A stretch of 64,000 bases of DNA from Bacterioplanes sanyensis (GTDB lineage Bacteria; Pseudomonadota; Gammaproteobacteria; Pseudomonadales; Oceanobacteraceae). Under the pieces are notes generated by a model. It made no database searches. It was given only the letters and a program-made list of their open reading frames with translations, and was not told the DNA's origin. Position numbers and translations under genes: made by a program. The stretch's first letter is position 1, and each line of letters begins with the position of its first letter. Of this stretch, positions 17,209 through 26,490 are shown in pieces. The stretch lies in contig NZ_BMYY01000003.1 of assembly GCF_014652515.1 (NCBI RefSeq), positions 294,772 to 358,771 on the forward strand, read 5' to 3'.

Positions 17209-19857
17209 TTAGCTGTGTGCTGGGTCGATTTTGTCGGCTTCAATACCCAGCTCAGCACGCGCTTTTAACAGCGCCTCGTCACTGAACTGACCTTCGCGGT
17301 TTAACTGCACCAGCGCGGTGTAAGCAACAAACTCGCGGCTGACTTCAAAGAAGTGGCGGAGTTTTTTGCGGGTATCACTGCGACCAAAGCCGTCGGTGCC
17401 CAACACCGCAAAGCGACCCGGCACAAAGGCACGTAACTGCTCGCCATACGCTTTGATGTAGTCGGTCGCCAAAATAAATGGCCCTTCTTGACTCTGCAGC
17501 TGCTGCGTCAGATACGACTGCTGCGGCTCTTGCTCAGGGTGCATGCGGTTCCGACGTTCAACTGCCAAACCATCACGGGTCAGCTCGTTTACCGAAGTCA
17601 CACTCCAGATATCCGACTGCACGCCGTATTTTTCTTGCAGAATATCCGCCGCGGCTTCCACTTCACGCAAAATCGAACCGGCGCCCATCAACTGCACCTT
17701 GGGTCCTTTTTTGCCGACCGACTTCAATCGATAAATGCCTTTGATGATGCCCTCTTCGGCACCGACGGGCATTTCTGGGTGTGGATAGTTTTCGTTCATG
17801 GTGGTGATGTAGTAGAAGCAGTTTTCCTGCTCGTCGTACATGCGACGCAAACCATCCTGGATAATGACCGCCAGCTCATGACCGTAAGTCGGATCGTAGG
17901 AGCGGCAATTAGGAATCGTTTGTGCCATTAAATGACTGTGACCATCCTGGTGCTGCAAGCCTTCGCCGTTCAATGTGGTGCGACCTGAGGTGGCACCAAT
18001 TAAAAAGCCGCGCGCCTGAATGTCGCCCGCCGCCCAAGCAAGGTCGCCAATGCGTTGGAAACCAAACATGGAATAGAACACGTAAAACGGGATCATCGGA
18101 CAGTTGCTGTTACTGTAGGCCGTGGCCGCAGCAATCCACGCAGACATCGCCCCTGCTTCGTTGATGCCTTCTTCGAGGATCTGGCCTTTTTTGTCCTCTT
18201 TGTAGTACATAATCTGACCAGAGTCATGGGGCGTGTACTTCTGGCCGGCCGAGGAATAGATCCCCAATTGGCGGAACATGCCTTCCATACCAAAGGTACG
18301 CGCTTCATCCGGCACGATGGGCACAACCCGCTTGCCGATGGTTTTGTCTTTTACCAGTTGCGACAAAATGCGCACGAACGCCATGGTCGATGACATTTCA
18401 CGCTCACCGCTGCCGCCGAGCTGAGTTTTAAAAGTATCCAGAGCTGGCGCAGGCAGTTTCTCACTGTCGGTGTTGCGAGCCGGCAGGAAACCATTCAACG
18501 CTTCGCGACGCTCGCGCATGTATTTCATTTCCGGGCTATCAGGCGCCGGACGGTAGTAAGGCACACTCTCTAGCTCTGAATCGCTCAGCGGAATAGCAAA
18601 GCGGTCACGGAAGTGTTTTAGCGCGTCCAGATCCAGTTTTTTCACTGAGTGGGTATCGTTCGCAGCTTCGCCAGCATCGCCCAGACCATAACCTTTTACA
18701 GTTTGCGCCAGAATCACCGTTGGCTGACCTTTATGCGCCACCGCCTCAGCGTAGGCGGCATACACCTTAAATGGGTCATGGCCACCGCGATTTAACTTGA
18801 AGATGTCTTCATCGGTGAGTTCCTCCGCCAGCTTGGCCAGCTCAGGGTAAGCCCCAAAGAAATGCTCGCGAGTGTATGCAGCGCCATTAGCTTTGTAGTT
18901 TTGCAAATCACCGTCACAGACTTCGTCCATGCGTTTTTGCAACATGCCACTGGTGTCTTTCTCCAGCAGCACGTCCCAGTGGCGACCCCAAACAACTTTG
19001 ATGACGTTCCAACCAGCACCGCGGAACACGCCTTCCAGCTCTTGCATGATTTTACCATTACCGCGCACCGGGCCATCGAGGCGTTGCAGATTGCAGTTAA
19101 CGACAAAAATCAGGTTTTCGAGACGTTCACGCCCCGCCAGCGAGATGGCGCCTAAGCTTTCTGGTTCATCACACTCACCATCGCCTAAGAAGGCCCACAC
19201 TTTGCGATCACCACGAGGGGCTAGATCACGCGCCGACAAATAACGCATAACGTGTGCTTGATAAATCGCCTGAATTGGGCCTAAGCCCATGGACACGGTG
19301 GGGAACTGCCAGTAATCCGGCATCAGCCAAGGGTGCGGATACGAAGACAAGCCATTGCCATCGACTTCGCGACGGAAGTTATCCAGCTGCTCTTCATCGA
19401 ACCGCCCTTCCAAGTAGGACCGCGCATAAATGCCAGGCGCCGAGTGCCCTTGAAAATACACCAAATCCCCTGGATGCTCGCCGTCATTGCCGCGGAAGAA
19501 GTAGTTAAAACCCACGTCATACAAGGTAGCCGCCGAGGAAAACGACGCGATATGGCCGCCCAAACCTTCATTGTTGCTGTTGGCGCGCATCACCATGGCC
19601 AGAGCATTCCAACGAATCAGCGAGCGAATTCGGCGCTCCATAAACAAGTCGCCTGGCATGCGCTTTTCTTTTTCTGGGGCAATGGTGTTGCGATATGGGG
19701 TGGTGATGGCCTGAGGCAAAGCCACGCCTTTGTCCATGGCGTTGGTGAACAGTTTTTTCAGAATAAACGCTGCCCGTTCAGGCCCGGCGTGACGAATCGT
19801 GGCGTGTAAAGAATCTAGCCATTCCTGGGTTTCGTAAACGTCGGTATCTTCGGTCAT
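17209..19857 (-). CDS. aceE: Pyruvate dehydrogenase E1 component (homodimeric)
   Basis: Thiamine diphosphate-dependent decarboxylase of 882 residues (E. coli AceE is 887). It is the entry enzyme of the pyruvate dehydrogenase complex and feeds pyruvate carbon into acetyl-CoA. The thiamine-binding motif starts at FLGDGECDEPESLGA and ends at VVNCNLQRLDG. The N-terminal ETQEWLDSLHATI stretch is the E2-interaction end. CCGGAG precedes the ATG. It is the first gene of aceE-aceF. A PdhR-type operator lies 64-74 bp upstream of the start, so repression relieved by pyruvate is likely. The regulator is not adjacent; the matching PdhR-like gene lies at 58205. Confidence 0.97.
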   Translation of the reverse strand: MTEDTDVYETQEWLDSLHATIRHAGPERAAFILKKLFTNAMDKGVALPQAITTPYRNTIAPEKEKRMPGDLFMERRIRSLIRWNALAMVMRANSNNEGLGGHIASFSSAATLYDVGFNYFFRGNDGEHPGDLVYFQGHSAPGIYARSYLEGRFDEEQLDNFRREVDGNGLSSYPHPWLMPDYWQFPTVSMGLGPIQAIYQAHVMRYLSARDLAPRGDRKVWAFLGDGECDEPESLGAISLAGRERLENLIFVVNCNLQRLDGPVRGNGKIMQELEGVFRGAGWNVIKVVWGRHWDVLLEKDTSGMLQKRMDEVCDGDLQNYKANGAAYTREHFFGAYPELAKLAEELTDEDIFKLNRGGHDPFKVYAAYAEAVAHKGQPTVILAQTVKGYGLGDAGEAANDTHSVKKLDLDALKHFRDRFAIPLSDSELESVPYYRPAPDSPEMKYMRERREALNGFLPARNTDSEKLPAPALDTFKTQLGGSGEREMSSTMAFVRILSQLVKDKTIGKRVVPIVPDEARTFGMEGMFRQLGIYSSAGQKYTPHDSGQIMYYKEDKKGQILEEGINEAGAMSAWIAAATAYSNSNCPMIPFYVFYSMFGFQRIGDLAWAAGDIQARGFLIGATSGRTTLNGEGLQHQDGHSHLMAQTIPNCRSYDPTYGHELAVIIQDGLRRMYDEQENCFYYITTMNENYPHPEMPVGAEEGIIKGIYRLKSVGKKGPKVQLMGAGSILREVEAAADILQEKYGVQSDIWSVTSVNELTRDGLAVERRNRMHPEQEPQQSYLTQQLQSQEGPFILATDYIKAYGEQLRAFVPGRFAVLGTDGFGRSDTRKKLRHFFEVSREFVAYTALVQLNREGQFSDEALLKARAELGIEADKIDPAHS

Positions 19858-20229
19858 TGATAACTCCGGTTATGCAGGCGGTACACCGCCATCGATAAGT
19901 GGGCAGCCTGACTGCAGAAATGGTCTTACCTATTGCCCTTTGAAAATCCCACACCACACAAAGGGCGATAAATAATGCCACTTCCCGAGCACCAGCTGGC
20001 ACCATTGGAAATCTGACTACACATTAATTTTTTCAGTAAAACAGGGGCTTGCCCTGATTTTCGGCATCAGTCTGACGCCTTTATCGGAGGCTGACAATCC
20101 CTTCTTGTAGTTTTTTTACAAGCAAACCAATAGGCCTCGACCAAAGTCGTAAGCGCTGACCGCAAAAGCACCGACAGCGCTACGTACTTCGACCAATCAA
20201 CCCTAAATCCAGGCACAACAGTTATGCAA
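19858..20229. other. Spacer upstream of aceE, 372 bp, no gene
   Basis: No credible coding region is seen in either direction between the aceE start and the ald stop. It holds the aceE control region, including the PdhR-like site at 19918-19934. It also holds an inverted repeat CTTGTA/TACAAG (20104-20122) with a T-run in its loop, of unknown role. The ald transcript must end here, but no clear intrinsic terminator was recognised. Confidence 0.6.
19918..19934. promoter_or_regulatory. PdhR-type operator of aceE-aceF
   Basis: Read on the minus strand this is AATAGGTAAGACCATTT; the core GGTAAGACC is the same as in the E. coli pdh operator (consensus ATTGGT-N3-ACCAAT). One outer base of the left half differs (AGGT instead of TGGT). 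It lies 64-74 bp upstream of aceE. Two further sites of the same form lie upstream of the TRAP operon and lutA. Confidence 0.7.
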
Positions 20230-21357
20230 TCAATGCCCCAATTGCACCAAGATGCTGAGCTTATCAGCGCACATGCGCCCTTGACTGCTGGCCACATCCA
20301 GATTGCACAATTGACCCGCCGCCACATTTAAACCATTGAGCAAATGCTCGTCTTCGTGCATTGCTTTGCGCGGGCCTCGCCCAGCCAGCGCGCGCACGAA
20401 GGGCAACGTGGCATTGTTGAGCGCTTGGGCAGCAGTGCGGGCCACAGCGCCTGGCATATTGGCAACGCAGTAATGCACCACACCTTGCTCAACGTAAGTG
20501 GGGTCGTCATGGGTGGTTGGCCGCGAGGTCTCAACACAACCGCCTTGATCAATGGCAACATCAACAATCACCGCACCGCTTTGCATGCTTTGCAGCTGCT
20601 CGCGTGTGATTAGCTTTGGCGCCGCCGCCCCGGGAATTAACACTGCGCCGATCACCAAATCGGTATGCGGTAAGCATTCATCCAAAGCGGTACGAGTGGA
20701 TAAGCGAGTATGAATGCGATTGCCGTATTGCTGATCCAAGGCTCGCAGGGTGTGCAGCGAGGTGTCCAGCACCGTCACCTGCGCCCCCATCCCCACTGCG
20801 ATGCGAATGGCGTTAGAACCGACCACACCACCACCGATCACCAGCACCTCACCCGCAGGCACCCCAGGAGCGCCCGACAGCAACACGCCGCGGCCACCGG
20901 CTTCCATTTCAAGGCTGCGAGCCCCAGCCTGCACAGCAATGCGCCCCGCAATTTCCGACATCGGCGCCAATAATGGCAAGCGCCCTTGAGCATCGGTAAC
21001 GGTTTCATAGGCGATACAGGTCGCGCCGGATTTAATCAGCGCATCGGTCAATGCAACATCAGGGGCGAGGTGCAAATAGGTAAATAACGTATGGCGAGGC
21101 TCTAATAAAGCCACCTCACTGGCTTGTGGCTCTTTGACTTTAACAATGAGCTCAGCCTCGGCAAAAACGCTAGCCGCATCATCCAACATGGTGGCACCAC
21201 AGTCGGTGTAATCAGCGTCATGGAAGCCGATGGCGGTACCCGCCTGGGTTTCTATAAATACTTCGTGTCCATCCGCCACCAGCTCGCGCACGCTCAGTGG
21301 CGTCAACCCGACCCGATATTCGTGATTTTTAATTTCCTTTGGCACACCAATACGCAT
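20230..21357 (-). CDS. ald: Alanine dehydrogenase
   Basis: NAD-dependent L-alanine dehydrogenase of 375 residues, interconverting alanine with pyruvate and ammonia. The N-terminus MRIGVPKEIKNHEYRVGLTP is diagnostic. Catalytic segments are VKVKEP (Lys), LFTYLHLA (His) and AVLIPGAAAPKLIT. The NAD-binding Rossmann motif is VLVIGGGVVGSNAIRIAVGMG. The ATG at 21357 is chosen because AGGAGGTGTT stands directly upstream; a longer in-frame start adds non-conserved residues. It is monocistronic, next to the pyruvate dehydrogenase genes. No divergent AldR-type regulator is present. Confidence 0.96.
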   Translation of the reverse strand: MRIGVPKEIKNHEYRVGLTPLSVRELVADGHEVFIETQAGTAIGFHDADYTDCGATMLDDAASVFAEAELIVKVKEPQASEVALLEPRHTLFTYLHLAPDVALTDALIKSGATCIAYETVTDAQGRLPLLAPMSEIAGRIAVQAGARSLEMEAGGRGVLLSGAPGVPAGEVLVIGGGVVGSNAIRIAVGMGAQVTVLDTSLHTLRALDQQYGNRIHTRLSTRTALDECLPHTDLVIGAVLIPGAAAPKLITREQLQSMQSGAVIVDVAIDQGGCVETSRPTTHDDPTYVEQGVVHYCVANMPGAVARTAAQALNNATLPFVRALAGRGPRKAMHEDEHLLNGLNVAAGQLCNLDVASSQGRMCADKLSILVQLGH

Positions 21358-21590
21358 AACACCTCCTGATTGACTCATCGCCAGGTGCGAGCAATCCAAC
21401 ACGCCCTAGCATTGCTGGCTCCAGTCTAGCAGCCAAAACACGCGCCTCTCACCACGGACTGCGCCAACCCGAACGTCTAGGCCCATCGCCGCTCACCAAC
21501 ATGCCCAGCACTGCAATAGTGTGCACAAAGCAGCAGACCTTCCTAAGCTTAAGATTGAACCTTTTCACCCCATCGACGATAGGTTTACGC

Positions 21591-22982
21591 ATGTGGCTAC
21601 GGCTGAGAAGGACAGAGAAAATGACGGTTTCCGTATTGACGGCCGCCTACGCTGTTGCCGCTCTGCTTGCTGTCAACGCCGTCGCCGATTTAGCCCAAGA
21701 AAAGGCACTGCAAGAGCGGCGCAGCCAGCTACAAACCGAGGTATCACTGGTGCGCTCGCGCTTGGAAGCAGCCATTTTTATGGACACTTACTTGGCCGAT
21801 AGCTTAGCCACGGTGGTCACCATTGACCCAAACTTTGCCATCGAAAACTGGGATGCCATTGCCAAAAAGCTGCTCGACAAATCGCGCTATGTGCGCAACG
21901 TTGGCCTAGCGCCCAACAACATCATCAGCCACACCTATCCGTTGGCGGGCAACGAGACGTCCATTGGCTTCGACTTTCGCACCCGCCCAGAACAGCTAGC
22001 GACGGTCGAAAAAGCCAGAGAGATGCAACAGGTCTTTATCGCCGGACCGCTGGAGCTGGTACAAGGCGGACAAGCCATCATTGCCCGTTACCCAATTTTT
22101 TCTGACCCTCCCAACAATCAACAGTACTGGGGTGGCGTCAGCGTCGTAATACGCTATCAGCTACTGCTCGACAGCACGGGTGTGACTGGGTTTGAGTCAG
22201 GCGTATTGGCACTGAGAAAGAAAACCCTCGACGGCCGCCGGTGGAGTGTCTTTTATGGGCCAAGCGAGGTATTCGACCAGCCTGACACCCAGTTTCTGAT
22301 CCAGCTGCCCAGCGGAGAATGGGAAATTGCAGCCCAGCTGGCGCAGCAGGCTGTGATCAAGAGCCAACACACCCGCCAAACCATTTTGCTGGCGGGCAGT
22401 GGGGTGAGCGCTGTGATTTATTTATTGGTGCTCTTGCTGTACTCAAACTACCAATATGCGCATCGCGAATCGTTACAAGATGAGTTAACGCTGCTGCCAA
22501 ACCGGCGTTTCATTTTAAAACTGTTACAACAGCGGCAAAGGCGCACGAATTCAGCCCCTTGCTTTGCCATTGTTAACCTGGATGTTGACGACTTTAAACA
22601 AGTCAACGACCGCCTGGGCCACGAAGCCGGCGATGCCTTATTGAAACACATCGCCAACCAGCTGCTCGACGCCGTCAGGCACAGCGATTATGTGTGCCGC
22701 TTTGGTGGCGATGAATTTTTACTGCTGCTGCCGGACATCAGCAACGAAGCCGAAGCCAGCAACGTCATTGACAAACTACAGCACGCCATTCAAGCGCACC
22801 CATTGCGCTGGAAGCAGCATGTCATTACGCCTTCGGTCAGCGTCGGCTACGCCATTGCCGGCCAACAAAGCGTTAACGAGCTATTGGCAGCGGCCGATCA
22901 TGCCATGTATCGACATAAACGCCGCGCCGACAAAGGCACCCTGATTCTGCAAGCACAAGACGCTGAACTGCAATCGAGTTAA
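21591..22982 (+). CDS. CHASE-domain membrane diguanylate cyclase
   Basis: Probable c-di-GMP synthase of 463 residues anchored in the inner membrane. An N-terminal helix (about 14-33) leads into a periplasmic CHASE sensor domain (about 45-240, with IGFDFRTRPEQ and IIARYPIF). A second helix (about 290-312) leads into a cytoplasmic GGDEF domain with the intact active-site loop FGGDEFLLLLP. The likely start is ATG 21591 (MWLRLRR), with AGG 7 bases upstream; an in-frame ATG at 21501 would add 30 residues without membrane character. The ligand is unknown. It is divergent from ald by 233 bp. Confidence 0.88.
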   Translation: MWLRLRRTEKMTVSVLTAAYAVAALLAVNAVADLAQEKALQERRSQLQTEVSLVRSRLEAAIFMDTYLADSLATVVTIDPNFAIENWDAIAKKLLDKSRYVRNVGLAPNNIISHTYPLAGNETSIGFDFRTRPEQLATVEKAREMQQVFIAGPLELVQGGQAIIARYPIFSDPPNNQQYWGGVSVVIRYQLLLDSTGVTGFESGVLALRKKTLDGRRWSVFYGPSEVFDQPDTQFLIQLPSGEWEIAAQLAQQAVIKSQHTRQTILLAGSGVSAVIYLLVLLLYSNYQYAHRESLQDELTLLPNRRFILKLLQQRQRRTNSAPCFAIVNLDVDDFKQVNDRLGHEAGDALLKHIANQLLDAVRHSDYVCRFGGDEFLLLLPDISNEAEASNVIDKLQHAIQAHPLRWKQHVITPSVSVGYAIAGQQSVNELLAAADHAMYRHKRRADKGTLILQAQDAELQSS

Positions 22983-22994
22983 GCGCCGCTTGGC

Positions 22995-25154
22995 TCAGCG
23001 CTTTACTTTGTTGCCGCGAGCTGTGCCGCGCCCAGCGGCTCTACGCCCACCCATTGGTGCCTTAAACCCTGGCCGTTTCGTTCGTGGCCTTGGCGCATCT
23101 TCCGCCGGAATCAAGGCGTTTGGCCCCTGCCCAATCAAATCATGGCGTCCCATGTTTTTTAGCTCTTGGCGCAGCAGCGGCCAGTGTTTTTCGTCGTGAT
23201 AGCGCAAAAACGCTTTGTGTAGGCGTCGCTCTTTAATATCCCGCGCAATGGGCATTTTTTTGCTTTTATAGCTCATGCGCTGCAATGGATTACGGCCCGA
23301 ATGGTACATGGCTGTGGCCAGTGCCATGGGCGACGGATAAAACGTTTGCACCTGATCCACTCGAAACTTGTTGCGCTTCAGCCACAGCGCCAAGTTCATC
23401 ATATCTTCGTTTTCGGTGCCTGGGTGCGCAGCAATAAAGTAAGGAATTAAATACTGCTCTTTGCCCGCCTCGCGCGAGAACTTATCAAACATTTTTTTGA
23501 AAGCGTCATAGGTGCCCATGCCCGGCTTCATCATTTTACTCAGCACATTTTGCTCGGTGTGCTCAGGGGCAATTTTTAAATAGCCGCCCACGTGGTGGGT
23601 CACCAGTTCGCGTACATACTCCGGATCTTTCACCGCCAAGTCGTAGCGCAAGCCCGAGGCGATGGCAATGCGTTTAATCCCTGGCAAAGCGCGCGCAGCA
23701 CGATACAACTCGGTGGTGGCTTTGTGGCTGGTCTCTAGGTTTTTACAGATGCCCGGGTACACACACGATAAGCGCCGACAATTTTTTAAAATCTCATCGC
23801 TTTTACACTTAAGGTGATACATGTTGGCCGTCGGCCCACCCAAATCGGAAATGGTGCCAGTAAAGCCGGGAACCTTATCGCGTATTTCTTCGATTTCGTT
23901 CAGCACCGATTCCTGCGAGCGACTCTGAATGATGCGCCCTTCGTGCTCGGTAATGGAGCAAAAGGTACAACCGCCAAAACAGCCACGCATGATGTTCACG
24001 GAAAAGCGAATCATTTCATAAGCAGGAATGCGAGCGTCGCCATAGCTCGGGTGCGGCACCCGCTGATACGGCAGCCCAAACACGCTGTCCATCTCGTCGG
24101 TTTCCAATGGAATCGGCGGTGGATTCACCCACACTTCTTGCTGATCGTGACGCTGCACCAAAGGCCTGGCGTTGTACGGGTTGGCCTCCTGGTGCAAGAC
24201 CCGTGAAGCATGCGCATACAGCGCGCTGTCATTGCGCACTTTTTCAAACGAAGGCAAGCGCACGACGGTTTTTTCCGGATCGTGATCAACTTTGCGCTGC
24301 AACGGCATCGGCACGATTTTAACCGGCATGACATCGTCGTCTGTGTCGTCATCAGCGTCGGCATTCTTTTTCTGCTCGCAGCTGGTGCCGTCGGTTTCTT
24401 TCATTTCATACGGGTTAGGAATGGCATCAATTTGCCCCGGCCAGTCGATGCGCGTTGAATCAATTTCTGTCCAACCCGCTGGCGTCGCCTTGCACACCAC
24501 GGTGGTGCCCCGTAGGTGACGCAAATCTTCAACGCTCCGCCCTTGCGCCAGACCGTGACTGAGCTCGACGATCGCGCGCTCGGCATTGCCGTACAGCAAA
24601 ATATCGGCACCCGAGTCGATCAGCACGGAACGACGCACCTGATCGCTCCAGTAATCGTATTGGGCGATGCGGCGCAGGCTGGCTTCGATGCCGCCGATAA
24701 CAATGGGCACATCTTTATAAACCTGACGACACTTCTGTGAATACACAATCACGGCACGATCCGGGCGCTTGCCAGGCTCGCCATGCGGCGTATAGGCATC
24801 GTCATTGCGCACTTTTAAATCGGCGGTGTACTTGTTAATCAAAGAATCCATGTTGCCGGCGGTGACGCCGAAATACAGATTGGGCTTGCCCAACGCCTTG
24901 AAGGCTTCGACGTCATTCCAATCTGGTTGAGCAATGATGCCAACGCGAAAACCTTGCGCTTCCAATACGCGCCCCATCACCGCCATACCAAAGCTGGGGT
25001 GATCGACGTAGGCGTCGCCCGTCACCAGGATGATGTCACAGCTGTCCCATCCGAGTTCGTCCATTTCAGCGCGCGACATGGGTAAAAATGGCGCTGTGCC
25101 GTAACACTCAGCCCAATATGGGTAATAGGAATTCAGGTGCGGTGCGGTTTTCAT
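22995..25154 (-). CDS. YgiQ-family radical SAM protein
   Basis: Radical S-adenosylmethionine protein of 719 residues in the YgiQ family. An N-terminal YgiQ domain (about 10-370) precedes the radical SAM core. The cluster-binding motif is [17 protein letters not shown] (Cys-x3-Cys-x2-Cys), and the tail is basic ([13 protein letters not shown]). The family is widespread in gammaproteobacteria, but its reaction is not established. The ATG at 25154 is preferred over a TTG two codons upstream; neither has a strong ribosome site. Its 3' end lies 12 bp from the stop of the convergent cyclase gene. Confidence 0.9.
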   Translation of the reverse strand: MKTAPHLNSYYPYWAECYGTAPFLPMSRAEMDELGWDSCDIILVTGDAYVDHPSFGMAVMGRVLEAQGFRVGIIAQPDWNDVEAFKALGKPNLYFGVTAGNMDSLINKYTADLKVRNDDAYTPHGEPGKRPDRAVIVYSQKCRQVYKDVPIVIGGIEASLRRIAQYDYWSDQVRRSVLIDSGADILLYGNAERAIVELSHGLAQGRSVEDLRHLRGTTVVCKATPAGWTEIDSTRIDWPGQIDAIPNPYEMKETDGTSCEQKKNADADDDTDDDVMPVKIVPMPLQRKVDHDPEKTVVRLPSFEKVRNDSALYAHASRVLHQEANPYNARPLVQRHDQQEVWVNPPPIPLETDEMDSVFGLPYQRVPHPSYGDARIPAYEMIRFSVNIMRGCFGGCTFCSITEHEGRIIQSRSQESVLNEIEEIRDKVPGFTGTISDLGGPTANMYHLKCKSDEILKNCRRLSCVYPGICKNLETSHKATTELYRAARALPGIKRIAIASGLRYDLAVKDPEYVRELVTHHVGGYLKIAPEHTEQNVLSKMMKPGMGTYDAFKKMFDKFSREAGKEQYLIPYFIAAHPGTENEDMMNLALWLKRNKFRVDQVQTFYPSPMALATAMYHSGRNPLQRMSYKSKKMPIARDIKERRLHKAFLRYHDEKHWPLLRQELKNMGRHDLIGQGPNALIPAEDAPRPRTKRPGFKAPMGGRRAAGRGTARGNKVKR

Positions 25155-25299
25155 GAGCAAAACTAATCATCAGGTTGAAAGCCGCTCATTGTCCCAGAAT
25201 TGCTGGGCAGTGCCTACCACGGCGCGCCTGCCCTCTTGTATTTGCCGCCTGACTGACGAAACATGGGGCACCTGGATCCAATAATAATGAGAACACGCT

Positions 25300-26421
25300 A
25301 TGTCCAGCCCAACCGAACTGCTGCTCGCCACCTTTGCTGCCGGGCTCACTTTGCCACTGCTGCTCATTCTGTGGCGCGATTATCGTGCCGCTGCATCCGC
25401 TCGGGCACTCAGCTTGCTGCTATTAATCGCCATCGTACACCTGTTTCATAACCAGCTACCGAGCGCCTGGCATGAATGGGCCTTCGTTGCCCAAAGCGCG
25501 GCTCCGGCCTGTTTTTGGGCCGCCTGTTATTACGCCTTCAGCGACAATCAGGGCGAGCGCCGACTGCAGTGGCTGCTAGCACTTCACAGCTGGATGGGCC
25601 CGCTGCTGTTTTTGCTACTCGATCAGCCAGACGCTTTGTTGGTGGTGCTAAAACGCATTCCGCAAGGACTGGAGTATGTGCTCATTCTGCTGGGGGTATG
25701 GGAAGTGATACGCCATTGGCACAGTGATTTGCTGGAGGCAAGGCGCCGCCTGCGGCTGGCCGTCCTGCTGGCCACCGGCATCGCGGTCGGATGGTCGATT
25801 TTGTCTTTCAACCTTGATTTAGCCAGTACGGAATCTCGTCAACTGGCCATCATCACCGCATTTATCGTCATTACTGCTTGTCTGCTGCAAGGACGACAAC
25901 ATCTATGGCGCAACGGCGGCAAAACACCAGCGACGGCACTGCCCGACACTCCGGAAACGCAGCCGACAGCCACCATCAACAACGACGACGATTTGAGCAA
26001 GTTGCAACTCGCCATGGCAGACGGCATTTATCGCCAAGAAGGGCTTACCCTGCGTAGCTTGGCACAGCATGTGTGCTTGCCAGAATATCGGCTCCGCAGC
26101 GCCATCAATCAGCAACTCGGCTTTAGCAACTTTAATGAGTACATCAATGCCCTGCGCATCCAAGAAGCCGCGCAGCGATTACAACATGAACCTGACACGC
26201 CGATTTCAAACATCGCACTGGATGTCGGCTATCGCAGCATGAGCTCATTCAACCGCGCGTTTCGCCGCTGCCACGACACCACACCGACGGAATATCGCCA
26301 GAATCGACTGACTCAATCGTGCAATTCAACATTTGCACAATCCTCCTCAGCGACCAGCCAAAGCCCGCCAGCACTGGCTTCTGCAGGATTTGCACAACAT
26401 CCACCAGATATTAATCACTGA
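25300..26421 (+). CDS. Membrane-anchored AraC-family regulator
   Basis: Regulator of 373 residues. The N-terminal half (about 1-205) has roughly six or seven hydrophobic helices, such as LLLATFAAGLTLPLLLIL and GLEYVLILLGVWEVI. After a short linker, residues about 235-340 form the AraC double helix-turn-helix, with LRSLAQHVCLPEYRLRSAIN and ISNIALDVGYRSMSSFNRAF. This layout suggests sensing in or at the membrane. The likely target is the pair just downstream in the same direction (beta-helix lipoprotein and diheme cytochrome), 69 bp away. The Ser/Gln/Ala-rich C-terminal tail is unusual and looks disordered. Confidence 0.82.
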   Translation: MSSPTELLLATFAAGLTLPLLLILWRDYRAAASARALSLLLLIAIVHLFHNQLPSAWHEWAFVAQSAAPACFWAACYYAFSDNQGERRLQWLLALHSWMGPLLFLLLDQPDALLVVLKRIPQGLEYVLILLGVWEVIRHWHSDLLEARRRLRLAVLLATGIAVGWSILSFNLDLASTESRQLAIITAFIVITACLLQGRQHLWRNGGKTPATALPDTPETQPTATINNDDDLSKLQLAMADGIYRQEGLTLRSLAQHVCLPEYRLRSAINQQLGFSNFNEYINALRIQEAAQRLQHEPDTPISNIALDVGYRSMSSFNRAFRRCHDTTPTEYRQNRLTQSCNSTFAQSSSATSQSPPALASAGFAQHPPDINH

Positions 26422-26490
26422 TTTATTTTTACCGCCTAACTTTGATGACGTTTGATAACCGTCACAACAATAACGACAGGCAGGTAATCT

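Noticed and set aside
19333..19809. 158-residue plus-strand frame
   Set aside because: Opposite strand of the aceE 5' region; no ribosome site and no recognisable domain.
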